This document shows, piece after piece, positions 11,871-22,062 of a DNA stretch of 64,000 nt; the first letter of the stretch is position 1; every line of letters starts with the position of its first letter. The notes under the pieces are model-generated. The model saw only the letters and a list, made by a program, of their open reading frames with translations. It searched no databases and was not told where the DNA came from. The position numbers and the translations under genes are program-made. Origin of the DNA: Brachypterus glaber (lineage: Eukaryota; Arthropoda; Insecta; Coleoptera; Kateretidae); assembly GCA_958510825.1 (NCBI GenBank), contig OY294050.1, forward strand, positions 43,413,249 to 43,477,248, in the 5' to 3' direction.

Positions 11871-11928
11871 TTTTTTATCGATATAAATAATCATTGAGGC
11901 AAAATGGCTCAAATTAATAATACTGTAA

Positions 11929-12305
11929 AAAATATTTTGTAACGTTTTTTGATCAATTTAAAATTGTCTTTCATATAAGTGCTAAATTAATAAAATACAA
12001 TAATAACTGCCTTATATATAACCAAAAAACGCTAAAGTTTACCAGATTCTGACCTCCTTACCCCCAATCGTTTACCCCCAAAATCTAATCAGCTCTTCGA
12101 AATATGATAAGAAACAATATGCAAAAAACCGCTTGTCGAAATCTTATTTAGAAATGGAGTTATCGAGTTTACAGACAGACAGACGGAAATTTTTTTTTAC
12201 TAATTTAGACTAAGAAAGGTCTAAAACGTCGAGAAATGTGAAAAAACATGGTCAAAGATTTCGACTTTTCAGCGAAGAAATTTGATAAACTGCACATATG
12301 CATTA
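11929..12305. other. Dispersed-repeat-like sequence with a (CAGA)n run
   Basis: No gene. ACAGACAGACAGACGG near 12172, preceded by GAAATGGAGTTATCGAG, is a phrase that recurs in variant form near 20480 (complement) and 50270. It probably belongs to an old dispersed repeat; boundaries are not visible. Confidence 0.4.
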
Positions 12306-12480
12306 TACTGGAAATTCAATAAAACCTGCAGTTACTCATACCTCTGCTGCTTTCGTATAAGGGGTCCGCCTTTGCGAAGCTTCGACGAAATTACGCGAGT
12401 CGCATCCGGACTGGTATGATCTTCGCCTTTTGCCACATATTCGCAACTGACTCACTGCAGGTTTTATTGAATTTTCAGTA
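12306..12480. mobile_element. 175-bp MITE with about 30-bp terminal inverted repeats
   Basis: The left end TACTGGAAATTCAATAAAAC then CTGCAGT is matched by the complement of GGTTTTATTGAATTTTCAGT then A at the right. The interior (TCCGCCTTTGCGAAGC and nearby) is comparatively GC-rich. There is no ORF. TA dinucleotides at both edges would suit a Tc1/mariner-type target. Confidence 0.7.
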
Positions 12481-12650
12481 TAGTATTGTGTATAAAAATT
12501 AAAGCGTAACATGTAGTGTTATTTATAAAAATTTCATCAAAATATATAAAATACTGCGAAAAATTCTCATTTTTTGAATTTAGAACATTTGGCGACTAAT
12601 TTGTTACACACAACAATATTGACTATACATATTAACTATACATATGTATA

Positions 12651-13373
12651 TACAGAGCGGTCCAAAAGTCACCCCCCCCCCTCTTAACTTTTGAACCAGT
12701 TGAGATATCGACTTCAAATTTGGAACTTTTAAATAAGACAACTTAAAGTATCTTTTAACATATATTTAATACTTTTAGCTCTTAAAATGTGCATGGAGGC
12801 ACATTTTTTTAAATGGAAAGGGGGGTCGTGTGATACATCATTTTAAAGCTTATAAAATTCTCCATTTAACTGTATATTTTTTATTTTTTTAAAACATTTT
12901 TTTTTTGGGTTTAAAATAGGGTTGAAAATGGGTATTTTTGTCAAAATTTCTCTAAAAAATCCAAACAATTTTTTAAAAATGCCTAATTTCATAATGAAAA
13001 AAAGTAAATTATACTTTTCAACTAATTTTAGTTGACATAAATAAAAATTAACAAAAAAAATACTTAAAAATTTATTTTTTTGGCACAAAAAACTGAAAAA
13101 TCAAAACCTTAAAAAACATGTTTAAAAAATTTAAAAATGTATGGTTATATAGAGAATTTTAAAGGCTTTAAAATAATGTATCACACGACCCCCCTTTCCA
13201 TTAAAAAAAATTTCCCCCCATTCCCCCCTGCCCACATTTTAAAAGATAAAAGTATCAATTATATGCTTAAAGATAGTTTAAGTTGTCTTATTTAAGAGTT
13301 CTAAATTTGAAATCGATATCTCAACTCGTTCAAAAGTTAAGAGGGGGGGGGGTGACTTTTGGACCGCACTGTA
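12651..13373. mobile_element. 723-bp foldback MITE, Tc1/mariner-like ends
   Basis: The ends are TACAGAGCGGTCCAAAAGTC and GACTTTTGGACCGCACTGTA, complementary apart from one base. The arms continue inward past a C/G homopolymer, TCTTAACTTTTGAA, and GGGGGGTCGTGTGATACAT against its complement near 13185. CAGTGCGGTCC ends beside TA dinucleotides fit Tc1/mariner-derived MITEs. The centre is A/T homopolymer-rich. The arm interior is related to sequence at 45.82-46.20 kb. Confidence 0.75.
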
Positions 13374-13767
13374 TATCGGTGTTTTTCAAAGAAAAAAACT
13401 GACATTCGATTGTTATCTTTTAAGAATACTGAAGTTTTTAATTTTTAATTATCGATAACTTTTTTCCCACCTTACTCATTTAAATGGAATCATTAAAAAA
13501 AATCAAGATAAAAAGAAATAAAAATGTAAATATTTAAAACCTCGCGTCAACGCTAAAGTCGACGCGGCGCCTATGCGAGTACTTGAAATTCGCCGAGTGC
13601 TGCTTATAAGCATAAAATGTAAAAAAATTAAAGCAAATAGTTTCTATAGATTTAGCACTAATGAATTATAATTGTTATTATCAATCAGAATAATTGTAAT
13701 TGTAATCTACAAAAGTGTTTCCGGGGATGTGTCGGTACAGCTCATGCAAAAATAGTATAGTATACGT
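13374..13767. other. Unannotated, with a 50-bp repeat shared with 7.6 kb
   Basis: A stretch of about 50 bp containing AATAGTTTCTATAGATTTAG and ACTAATGAATTA at 13635-13682 is repeated at about 7593-7641. Otherwise nothing is recognised. Confidence 0.45.
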
Positions 13768-14580
13768 ATAGAATAGTAGGGGAAAGTGCCCTAGAGTGAG
13801 ACACTTTCTGTTTTTCATCAATCACTTCGCTGTTTTTGAAGAAACTGAAAAGTTTTTTTTTAATATTCATATAATAATAACAATAATAATAATAATAACT
13901 CGATTTATTTCATAAAAAATGTTTTAAATACAGTACATATAGCACCTAACTAAAATCATTGATTGAAATATTGAAAAAATAAAGCTTTAATTTGGCATGT
14001 ATGACTCAAATTCAGAGAATAAGGTAGTTTATTAAATAAATACATAGCTTAGTAGTAATACAAAGACTCTTAACTGCTGAAAACGCTTGTCATTAATTCC
14101 AGTTTGAAATAACTTAAATAAGCGTTTGAAATAAAAACAAAATCGGCTCACTGTTAGGTGCCCTTGCCCAAGACTGAGACAAGGATTATATTTTGCCAAC
14201 ACATACATGTCCTTGTTGCATAGTGAAAATTCGTCTTACGTCATAACGCAATACCATTGAGACTGGTTCCACAGACAGTTTTCGCTTTTTTACATATCTG
14301 TGTAACGTTTGATATGGAATATCTTTCATATTAACCACCTCTCTTGATGGTTGTCTCGCTATAACCATAGCTATTGCCTCTCTCATCACATTTGGATCAT
14401 GTTTTTTCAATTGTCTCTTTACTTTATTCATTTTCTATTCCCTGGAACCAAAAAATGTGCACTAAAGATATACTACCAAGTTTATTAAACTCTGAAATAC
14501 GATCTTAATCATGAGTTCACATGTCTCACTGTAGGAAACCCTATTTTGTCTCACTGTTGGACAATACTTATTACCAACAG
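13768..14580. mobile_element. Possible DNA transposon remnant with repeated AGTGAGACA motifs
   Basis: The motif AGTGAGACA or a close variant occurs near 13795 (plus), 14168 (plus, ACTGAGACA), 14148 (minus, AGTGAG only), 14523 and 14551 (both minus). One flank begins GGGGAAAGTGCCCTAGAGTG. Repeated subterminal motifs around a HTH-encoding remnant suggest a decayed transposon. The true ends are not visible, so this is inference. Confidence 0.35.
14186..14431 (-). pseudogene. Pipsqueak-type HTH DNA-binding fragment
   Basis: An 81-residue frame starting at a true ATG. Residues about 10-50 resemble the HTH_psq domain found at the N-terminus of pogo/Tigger-type transposases and pipsqueak-like regulators: REAIAMVIARQPSREV leads into IPYQTLHRYVKKRK, the recognition-helix style of the family. 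It continues into LRYDVRRIFTMQQ, which resembles the linker before the second DNA-binding domain. The frame then ends early with no catalytic domain, so it is a truncated copy. TTTTTGGTTCCAG just upstream of the ATG resembles a splice acceptor, so an exon of a domesticated gene is an alternative reading. The family assignment is from memory of the motif. Confidence 0.5.
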
Positions 14581-14748
14581 AAACCAATCGCCCTTCCATA
14601 ACCTCAAACATTTCTTGATATATTTTTGATTGTTACCGAGATTGTTACTAAGTTATTATTCAAATGTCATGAAAAATTGTTGGTGAATATTTCCCTGACA
14701 ATAGTTTATTGTTTATATTATACCAGGGTTTGGAATAAAATTAAGCAT
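14581..14748. other. No recognised feature
   Basis: Short AT-rich interval before the first PLE. Confidence 0.4.
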
Positions 14749-14841
14749 ATAAAAATTTACTTTCCAGTTTTTATATGTCCTTAATCAAATTATTTGAAGT
14801 GGTTGTAATTATAGGTTATAGGACCAAAATAAATGCTTTTT

Positions 14842-14892
14842 TAACGTAAAATCGCCAACGTTTCGAGCACCTAAACGGTCGCTCTTCTTCAG
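14842..14892 (-). other. Hammerhead-like motif, PLE 1 left arm
   Basis: The complement of the motif described at 16276-16325. In the left arm it is oriented outward on the minus strand. It has the same core and the same stem II. Confidence 0.4.
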
Positions 14893-15254
14893 GGCTACAA
14901 CAAGGTTTATTAATTAGAACATACAGTAATACATAAAAAATGAATAAAATAAAATTTGGAGGTTATGTTACCTTAATTACTTCATTCAGCATATTGTCAA
15001 CATAAAAATAATATTAGGCATAGTATATGCCTTACGTAAAACATAAACCATATAAAATAACAATACAATGTAAAAAACTATTAACAATGACTTCTGACAA
15101 ACGAAATTTCGACATAAATTAAAATAAAACATGCAAACTATTGATTTGAACTATTTTTGTGGGACAATATGCCTACTTATTTTCAACACCAATTAGTCGA
15201 CTTTTTGTGGAGTAGCGGTTACTAAGTTAGGGATATATTAGAGAGTTAGAATCT

Positions 15255-15600
15255 AATATAATCTACAAAATTAAATGCAATGACTGCGAAAAATTCTATG
15301 TTGGACAGACTAAACAATATGCAAAAACACGCTATGCCCAACATAGGAATGACTCAGTTAAAACATGCAATTAAAGTGGGAAAAACTGCATTGACATTAC
15401 ATCACTTTAGGTATGGTCATAACTTCAATTTTAGCAATATAATTATTTGTGATAAGGAGCCGAATCGGTACAGGAGAAATATAAGTGAGATGATATTTAT
15501 AAAACTTAACAAAAACGTAAATTTGAGAACCGATACAATGAACTTGAGTTCAAGCTACAATGGTCTGATTGCAAAATATGGTAGGTTGGCCCGGAGTTAG
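15255..15600 (+). pseudogene. GIY-YIG endonuclease domain of a PLE (frameshifted)
   Basis: This is the C-terminal endonuclease of a Penelope-like retroelement, which nicks target DNA. Read from 15261 the first frame gives IYKIKCNDCEKFYVGQTKQY, with the GIY-YIG-type core (here YK..FYVGQT) and the Cys pair CxxC that PLE endonucleases carry, then TRYAQHRND. It stops at 15372-15374. The next frame continues with TALTLHHFRYGHNFNFSNI, then RRNISEMIFIK and NLRTDTMNLSSSYNGLI, matching the conserved H, E and terminal regions of the domain. One single-base change near 15365 therefore breaks it. No reverse transcriptase precedes it; the left arm begins only about 20 bp upstream. Confidence 0.75.
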
Positions 15601-16275
15601 CGGTAAGGCTACTTGGTGGCCAAAGACATAATTCGTGGTTTGGCTATTGAGAGTGCACAACCGTTTATACCTGAGAATAGTTTGATTGGCCATATCAGTT
15701 AAATCTAAATTTATATATTTTTGTCAGTGTATGTTTTACGATTTAGTTCCTTAAATTAAGAGTCTAGAAATAGTAATGTAATATAATTTGAATTATATTA
15801 GAGATTTAGTTATTAATTTACAACTAATCATGTAAAAATAATATTAATAGTCAATTTTTGTGGCAGTGCCGGTTAACTGGTATGTATTTCTTTCTCTGTT
15901 TAGTTTATGAGTTGAGAGAGAAAGAAATACATATTCCCTAACTTAGTAACCGCTACTCCACAAAAAGTCGACTAATTGGTGTTGAAAATAAGTAGGCATA
16001 TTGTCCCACAAAAATAGTTCAAATCAATAGTTTGCATGTTTTATTTTAATTTATGTCGAAATTTCGTTTGTCAGAAGTCATTGTTAATAGTTTTTTACAT
16101 TGTATTGTTATTTTATATGGTTTATGTTTTACGTAAGGCATATACTATGCCTAATATTATTTTTATGTTGACAATATGCTGAATGAAGTAATTAAGGTAA
16201 CATAACCTCCAAATTTTATTTTATTCATTTTTTATGTATTACTGTATGTTCTAATTAATAAACCTTATTGTAGCC

Positions 16276-16325
16276 CTGAAGAAGAGCGACCGTTTAGGTG
16301 CTCGAAACGTTGGCGATTTTACGTT
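16276..16325 (+). other. Hammerhead-like ribozyme motif, PLE 1 right arm
   Basis: CTGAAGA fits the hammerhead core CUGANGA. It is followed by a stem, GAGC...GCTC, then GAAA, then ACGT, a 10-base loop and ACGT, which would form the short stem III, and then T at the expected cleavage position. Hammerhead ribozymes are established components of PLE terminal repeats. Stem I pairing is not obvious, so activity is uncertain. Confidence 0.45.
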
Positions 16326-16389
16326 AAAAAATCATTTATTTTGGTCCTATAACCTATAATTACAACCACTTCAAATAAAAATTTACTTT

Positions 16390-17504
16390 TATTTAAGAAA
16401 GAGAAACTCTGTCGCCCAGAACAAATAGGCAAAAATTATTAAAATGCTTGCTCTCAAAAATCACAAATATAGTAATCCAGTTTTTAAATAATGGATAATA
16501 AGAGTTGTGATGGCACCTTTTTTTAAATTGTTTGCTTATTAAAACTAATTAGTATTTATAAAGCTAAAAGTAACACATTTGAAACTTTTTTAATATCTGC
16601 AATGGTTAAAAAATTTGAAACAATTAAGTAAATTTTGACAGCCCATAATTAGAAAACAAATGAGCGCAGAAAATAAAGACATGAAACTAAACTATTCTAA
16701 TTTAAGGATCTTTTAATTTCATTAGTAAAAAATCGTTTACCATGAAGAAAAAAAGATAGAGTATTATTATAAAAGCGTCATATGGTATTTAACTTGTAGT
16801 ATAGGTGAGACTATAAAACACGATTCCTAATTTTTTTTAATATCCCTTAACATTTTCGAGAAAAACGACGGGGCGGGATTTTTGGATCAACCTGTACATG
16901 TGGATTGGTAACTTATACAAACTCCAATTTATTACTCAAATAAAACGTAACTTGCAAAATAATTGAAATTGTTAAGTTACAACTTGTTATAGTGGTGTTA
17001 CAGTTAAACATAACTTTTTTCTATTATTGTTATTGTTTCACTTATTTAAAAACTAAAGTCGCGAGGGGTTCCAAATATACAAAACTGTTTAGTTTGTGCA
17101 GTAGTAGCAAAATTCGACAAAAAAAAGTTTTTCTACGACTGCTTCAGAATGTAAGCAAATACACACACTTTTTAAACACAGAATGAATCCATTTTAGCTC
17201 TAGATATGGTATGAATATTTCGTATCAAGTGTTAGAATGAGCACATGTAGTGCCATCTCTTGTTTATAAAAGTAAAGAAAACTGTAGCAAAATTAGCAAA
17301 AATATATATATTTTACCATGAAATATTGAATAATTTAATGCAATTTAAAGTTTTGCTGAAAAATTACATAAAGTTTAATAGTTTTTCTTAATATTTGACC
17401 AGTTTTTTATCAATTTAGTTCAAAAAATTAAAACTGCTCCATCTATTGTTAAATATTTAAACCTGATATCTCTCACAAAAATCTGACATAACCTTCAATT
17501 TTTG
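16390..17504. other. No recognised feature
   Basis: AT-rich. GATCAACCTGTACATGTGG near 16886 may be the edge of an old foldback, but no partner end is visible. Confidence 0.4.
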
Positions 17505-18310
17505 CATTATAATTTGTAAATGTGTGCTAAAATTAAATAAAAATCTTTTTTAAGTACTGATTTGATAAAATTATTAAATAACATTAATTGCTTTATTTAA
17601 AAATATGTGTTTTGTTGCATTTACAATGTCGAGTCGCAAAAAATATTGTTTTTAACCTTGCCCGCAGTTTAAAGCCATACAGTGTTTCATATTTGCAGTC
17701 GAAGAAAAAGTATAGTCTACAACACGTATGGAATAGTCATTCCGCTCTCGCGGGACGGCGCTAGTTATAGAATATTCTATTCTAATGAGAATAAAAATGA
17801 AGCAAAAGGTGTTGTCTACGATTCTAAGTAAAAGCTACGTACATTTTGATGAAATATTGTATATTCCATTTCTCAATATATGCTGAGAAATTCAAATTAA
17901 TGTAATTTTTCATTATAATTTGTAAATGTGTGCTAAAATTAAATAAAAATCTTTTTTAAGTACTGATTTGATAAAATTATTAAATAACATTAATTGCTTT
18001 ATTTAAAAATATGTGTTTTGTTGCATTTACAATGTCGAGTCGCAAAAAATATTGTTTTTAACCTTGCCCGCAGTTTAAAGCCATACAGTGTTTCATATTT
18101 GCAGTCGAAGAAAAAGTATAGTCTACAACACGTATGGAATAGTCATTCCGCTCTCGCGGGACCGCGCTAGTTATAGAATATACTATTCTAATGAGAATAA
18201 AAATGAAGCAAAAGGTGTTGTCTACGATTCTAAGTAAAAGCTACGTACATTTTGATGAAATATTGTATATTCCATTTCTCAATATATGCTGAGAAATTCA
18301 AATTAATGTA
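17505..18310. repeat. Tandem duplication, 406-bp unit, two copies
   Basis: The segment starting CATTATAATTTGTAAATGTG at 17505 recurs at 17911 with only a few differences over about 400 bp, for example GGGACGGCGCTAG against GGGACCGCGCTAG. Each unit carries a palindromic stretch with GTATAGTCTACAACACGTAT and, in inverted form, GTGTTGTCTACGATTC, so each unit looks like a small foldback element plus flank. The near identity implies recent duplication or an assembly artefact. Confidence 0.85.
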
Positions 18311-18627
18311 GCGGCTTTGGTAGAAAATTACCCTAGCACTTCTTTTATAGTGATTGCTGATAACTTATTCAAGAAAAACTTCTTGCAATTCACAAAAATG
18401 TAGTTTGCCTCCATTTTCAATGAATTATTATGGTATGCATATTTTTAAAAAATTACACTGCTCTATTTAATCTAAAACTTTTTTTTTATTTTTACAAACC
18501 TCACATGTGAAAAAAAATACATTTTTTTGAATTTAGAAGCCTATAAAAAATAAACGAATAAAGATATTTTAAATCCGCTTCTTTTGGCTTAGAGCCCACT
18601 AATAGAGAAACAATCCAAGGCAAAATT
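18311..18627. other. No recognised feature
   Basis: AT-rich interval between the tandem duplication and PLE 2. Confidence 0.4.
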
Positions 18628-18641
18628 AATTAGATCTTAAT

Positions 18642-19989
18642 GTAATTTTCTGGTTTGTAATAAAACTCGGATTTTTTGGCAGGTTTTAATGCGTCACTTT
18701 ATTATATCGCTAACGTTTCTCCCCTCTTTGGGGGCTTTATCAAAGCTGAAAGATAACAACTATTGTTAATAATAATAATAATGATAATATATAACAAAAA
18801 TATTTTTTGACTGTATTGAATCCCATTTTCAGGAAAAATATGTAAATTTCTTACCTAAAAATTATGTGAGCGTAGTCATATATATTATAAAATTAAACAT
18901 TATGGACAAGGAACCTTTTACAACATAAAAATAAATATTACATTACAATATAAAAATTGGTTTTGACACCAAGTCGAAAAATTTGTAGGTTAAAAGCGTC
19001 GTTCGCAGTAAAAAACATGTAACATGTTTATTTTTGTGGGTTGAACCCCCCTCCCCCCCCTGTTTCACTGATGAGATGAAAAGAGGGAAAAGGAGGCCCC
19101 AGTTAAAGGATATGCATCTCATCCCCCGTTACACTTATGAGATGAAAAAGAAGAAAGAAACACAATCCCCCAACATGGTTAGTAACTACTGTTCCACAAA
19201 GAATTAGCTATTAATTCTGTAATTAGACATAAAATGAAAATAAATATTACTAAGGCAATCGATGTCCGTTTTAAAATTTATAGTGTTTTTCTTGTGTTGG
19301 CAGCTTCTTGTGGCCGCACCGGTTAACAGGTACGTATCCCACACCTCGTTTAACTAATGGGATGAAAAGAGAGAAAGAAAGACCAGTTAACGGGTATGTC
19401 TCTCCCACCTCGTTTCACTAATGAGATGAAAGAATAGAAAACACACACTCCCCCAATATGGTTAGTAACCACTGCTCCACAAAAACTACGTATCCCACCC
19501 CCGAGGGGGGGGGGGGTTGGTATACGTATCTTTTGTCCGATGTTACCACAGAGAATTGACTAATGCTGGGTTCGACCCACAAAAATAAACATGTTACATG
19601 TTTTTTTTACTGCGAACGACGCTTTTAACCTACAAATTTTTCGACTTGGTGTCAAAACCAATTTTCATATTGTAATGTAATATTTATTTTTATGTTGTAA
19701 AAGGTTCCTTGTCCATAATGTTTAATTTTATAATATATATGACTACGGTCACATAATTTTTAGGTAAGAAATTTACATATTTTTCCTGAAAATGGGATTC
19801 AATACAGTCAAAAAATATTTTTGTTATATTTTATCATTATTGTTATTATTAACAATAGTTGTTATCTTTTAGCTTTGATAAAGCCCCCAAAGAGGGGAGA
19901 AACGTTAGCGATATAATAAAGTGACGCATTGAAACTTGCCAAAAAATCCGAGTTTTATTACAAACCAGAAAATTACATTATTTACCTAC
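18642..19989. mobile_element. Penelope-like element 2: palindrome with 14-bp target duplication
   Basis: It is flanked by the direct repeat AATTAGATCTTAAT at 18628-18641 and 19990-20003. Arms of about 370 bp are inverted copies (GTAATTTTCTGGTTTGTAAT on the left, its complement near 19956). They contain CTAACGTTTCTCCCCTCTTT on the left and the complementary GAAACGTTAGCG on the right, a diverged version of the PLE 1 hammerhead-like motif. The right side has an unpaired extension ATTATTTACCTAC. The interior shares phrases with PLE 1, such as GTTAGTAACC then CTGCTCCACAAAAA, and GCACCGGTTAACAGGTACGT. No endonuclease is visible. Confidence 0.75.
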
Positions 19990-20003
19990 AATTAGATCTT
20001 AAT

Positions 20004-20768
20004 TTTTTTTTCAACAAATATAGGCAAAAAAATACTGTGAGCTATAACTAAAAACAAAAAACGGGCTGATGGAGGAAAACGGAAAAAGGTTCCGGAATCA
20101 GCGCATCAAACATAGCCAGACGCAACTAAAATGGTGTAGGCAAATTTTTTAGTGTTGAGCAGTGTTATCAGAGTTTTAGCGAAATTGAAATAAAATACCA
20201 CTATTTATCATTAACAGTATGTCATCCAAGAATGGTTTGAAGCAGCTTTACATCCTACACTTAAAAAAAAGACAAAATTGCCAGTCATTCTAACCGAAAT
20301 TTTACTAACGATCGCAAAATTCCAGCTTCAATACAGGTAAAATTCCAGTATACAGTATAGAATTCTGAATTATGTAATAATTGCTTTCCCATTTTGAAAA
20401 ATTTTCAATTTTTTTTTTTGTGTATTTTTGAGTTTTATGACGTTTTATGTCGATATAAATCAATTTCGAGCAAAAAAAAAATTGTCGGTCGGTCGATCGG
20501 TCTGTCCGGGAAATCTTGTGGGAACGGTAACTTAAGAACGCTTTAAGCTAGAGACTTGAAATTTGGCATACAGGTATCTTACCAAAAGTTCTCGCTCGGG
20601 ATTGTTTTCGGTAGAAATTGGGGTGCGGCAAGGTGGACAAATGGGGAAAAATACATTTTTTTTAGAAAAATTTGAAAATTGCTATATATGGGTTTTTGAG
20701 GTTGCTGAAATTGAATCTGATAAAAAAAACTTTTCTAATTGATATGGTCTAGTGCCAAAGCCAACAAA
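20004..20768. other. Unannotated, old dispersed-repeat sequence
   Basis: CGGTCGGTCGATCGGTCTGT near 20486, followed by GAGACTTGAAATTTGGCATA, is a phrase typical of old dispersed repeats; a related CAGACAGACAGA phrase is near 50275. No coding signal is seen. Confidence 0.4.
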
Positions 20769-20794
20769 AGGAAGAAGAAGAAGAAGAAGAAGAA
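20769..20794 (+). repeat. (GAA)n microsatellite
   Basis: About eight units of AAG/GAA in an otherwise AT-rich stretch. Confidence 0.8.
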
Positions 20795-21031
20795 TTCCAC
20801 CACCGAGGGGGTGAGGGGGTAAATATTTTTCAATATTATTAATATTTTCTTCAAAATTGGTATATAGGAGTGTTTGGGGTCGACGAATATGAATCTGATA
20901 ATATTTTTTTTTAATTCCCCCCCCCCCCTGATGGGACGGGGGATAGTTTTCCTGAAATTTGGTATATTGAGGTTTTTGAGTGAATCTGATAACAAAAAAA
21001 TTCTACATATGCGCAGACATATACAAGTGTA

Positions 21032-21255
21032 CCATGCGCAAAAGTGTTTGGTGAAACATATTTATGCGCAGAAGGGTTTAATAATACATACGAATGCATA
21101 AAAGTGTTCTGGTCAACATATACAAATATACCATGCGCAAAAGTATTTTGGCAAACATATACACATGTACCATGCGCAGAAGTGTTTGGTGGAAGATATT
21201 TATGCGCAGATGTGTTTAATGATGCATACGAATGCACAGAAGCGTCTTAGCAAAC
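21032..21255 (+). repeat. Minisatellite, 30- and 38-bp units
   Basis: About seven degenerate units each begin ATGCGCA or ATGCACA and include AGTGTTTGG or a variant, then CATATTT, CATACGA or CATATAC. The unit lengths alternate between about 30 and 38 bp. Open frames run through it on both strands only because the 30-bp units preserve phase; I do not regard them as genes. Confidence 0.75.
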
Positions 21256-21651
21256 ATATATTTAAGGTTGCTAAAAGTAAATCTAATAATAAAAAATATA
21301 TTTTACGCGCGGAGGTGTAAAATGGGAAAGCTCTTTTACTGGGCAGTGTATTTTTATCCTAGGACTATTAGTTTCCGAGATATAGGCATTTCAATATATG
21401 TAATCTAATCATAATAAGATGACAAAAGTGAAATTTCAATTTTATTTTATTTTTTTTTTAATAAATTTTTATTTGATAATGGCGCGGCCAAACAAAAAAC
21501 AATCCGATAAGCTAGAAAAAGAAAACTATAGGAAATGGTTCAAAAATATAGAAAGAGTGACGAATTCGTGAATAATAAAAACAAGAAAATTGGTAATAGA
21601 AAAACAAGAAACGTTCTCAATTTGCCAGCCGTCTAAAGTTTATTTTTTTAA

Positions 21652-22051
21652 GGTATAGTTATTTTAAACCTTCCCGCTTGTAAACAATCTCGAAATTACC
21701 ATAGAAACGTAAGATACGCTTGCGTTGTAAGCGAAATGACTAGGCCCAATTTACACAACCGTAAAACGTTGACGTGCCATTAACGAAAACAAAACAATGG
21801 TTTATTCCTCTAAATTATTGGAATAAAAGCGATTTTATAAGCAAATTTTGTTTCTACAGGAATACAAAAGTGTTTTTAGCAACCAACAGCTTTATCATTT
21901 CTCTTTTTTTACACATCAAAACATCATAAAAACAAAGTATGTAAACGAAAATTATAAATTTTGGTTATGTTTACATTCAAAACAAGCCACATGCTTCAGT
22001 GTAAATCGGACTTTGTGGAGTATTTAGCGGCAAATTTAAAATAACTATACC
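21652..22051. mobile_element. 400-bp MITE flanked by TTAA
   Basis: The ends GGTATAGTTATTTTAAA and TTTAAAATAACTATACC are exact complements, each next to TTAA (21648-21651 and 22052-22055). TTAA target sites are the hallmark of piggyBac-type transposons. There is no ORF. The interior is richer in G+C than its flanks, for example GACTAGGCCCAATTTACAC. Confidence 0.7.
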
Positions 22052-22062
22052 TTAAAAAATAA

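Larger units (their letters stand above)
9333..11928. mobile_element. Palindromic MITE split by a LINE insertion
   Basis: The left part (9333-9707) begins TTACAGTATTATTAATT and contains its own hairpin, with CTAAAACAGAAAATAAAAT near 9392 matched by ATTTTATTTTCTGTTTTAG near 9680. The continuation of the right arm (CGATATAAATAATCATTGAG and onward to AATAATACTGTAA) is found only after 11870. Removing 9708-11870 plus one TTTTTTAT restores a continuous palindrome of about 435 bp. The MITE was therefore present first and the LINE landed in its right arm. Confidence 0.8.
14764..16374. mobile_element. Penelope-like element 1: inverted flanks around GIY-YIG
   Basis: Two arms of about 445 bp (14792-15236 and 15932-16376) are inverted copies and enclose a broken GIY-YIG endonuclease. 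The 15-bp direct repeat ATAAAAATTTACTTT flanks the insert at 14749-14763 and 16375-16389. The left side carries an unpaired extension of about 28 bp between the duplication and the palindrome. Inverted terminal copies, a short one-sided extension and target duplications of variable length are known traits of PLEs. Each arm carries a hammerhead-like motif. The reverse transcriptase is missing. Confidence 0.8.

Noticed and set aside
12160..12190. (CAGA)n as a microsatellite locus of its own
   Set aside because: Related phrases near 20480 and 50275 show it is part of an old dispersed repeat rather than an independent expansion.
20735..21250. Overlapping frames on both strands
   Set aside because: Generated by the 30/38-bp minisatellite and homopolymers, not by coding selection.
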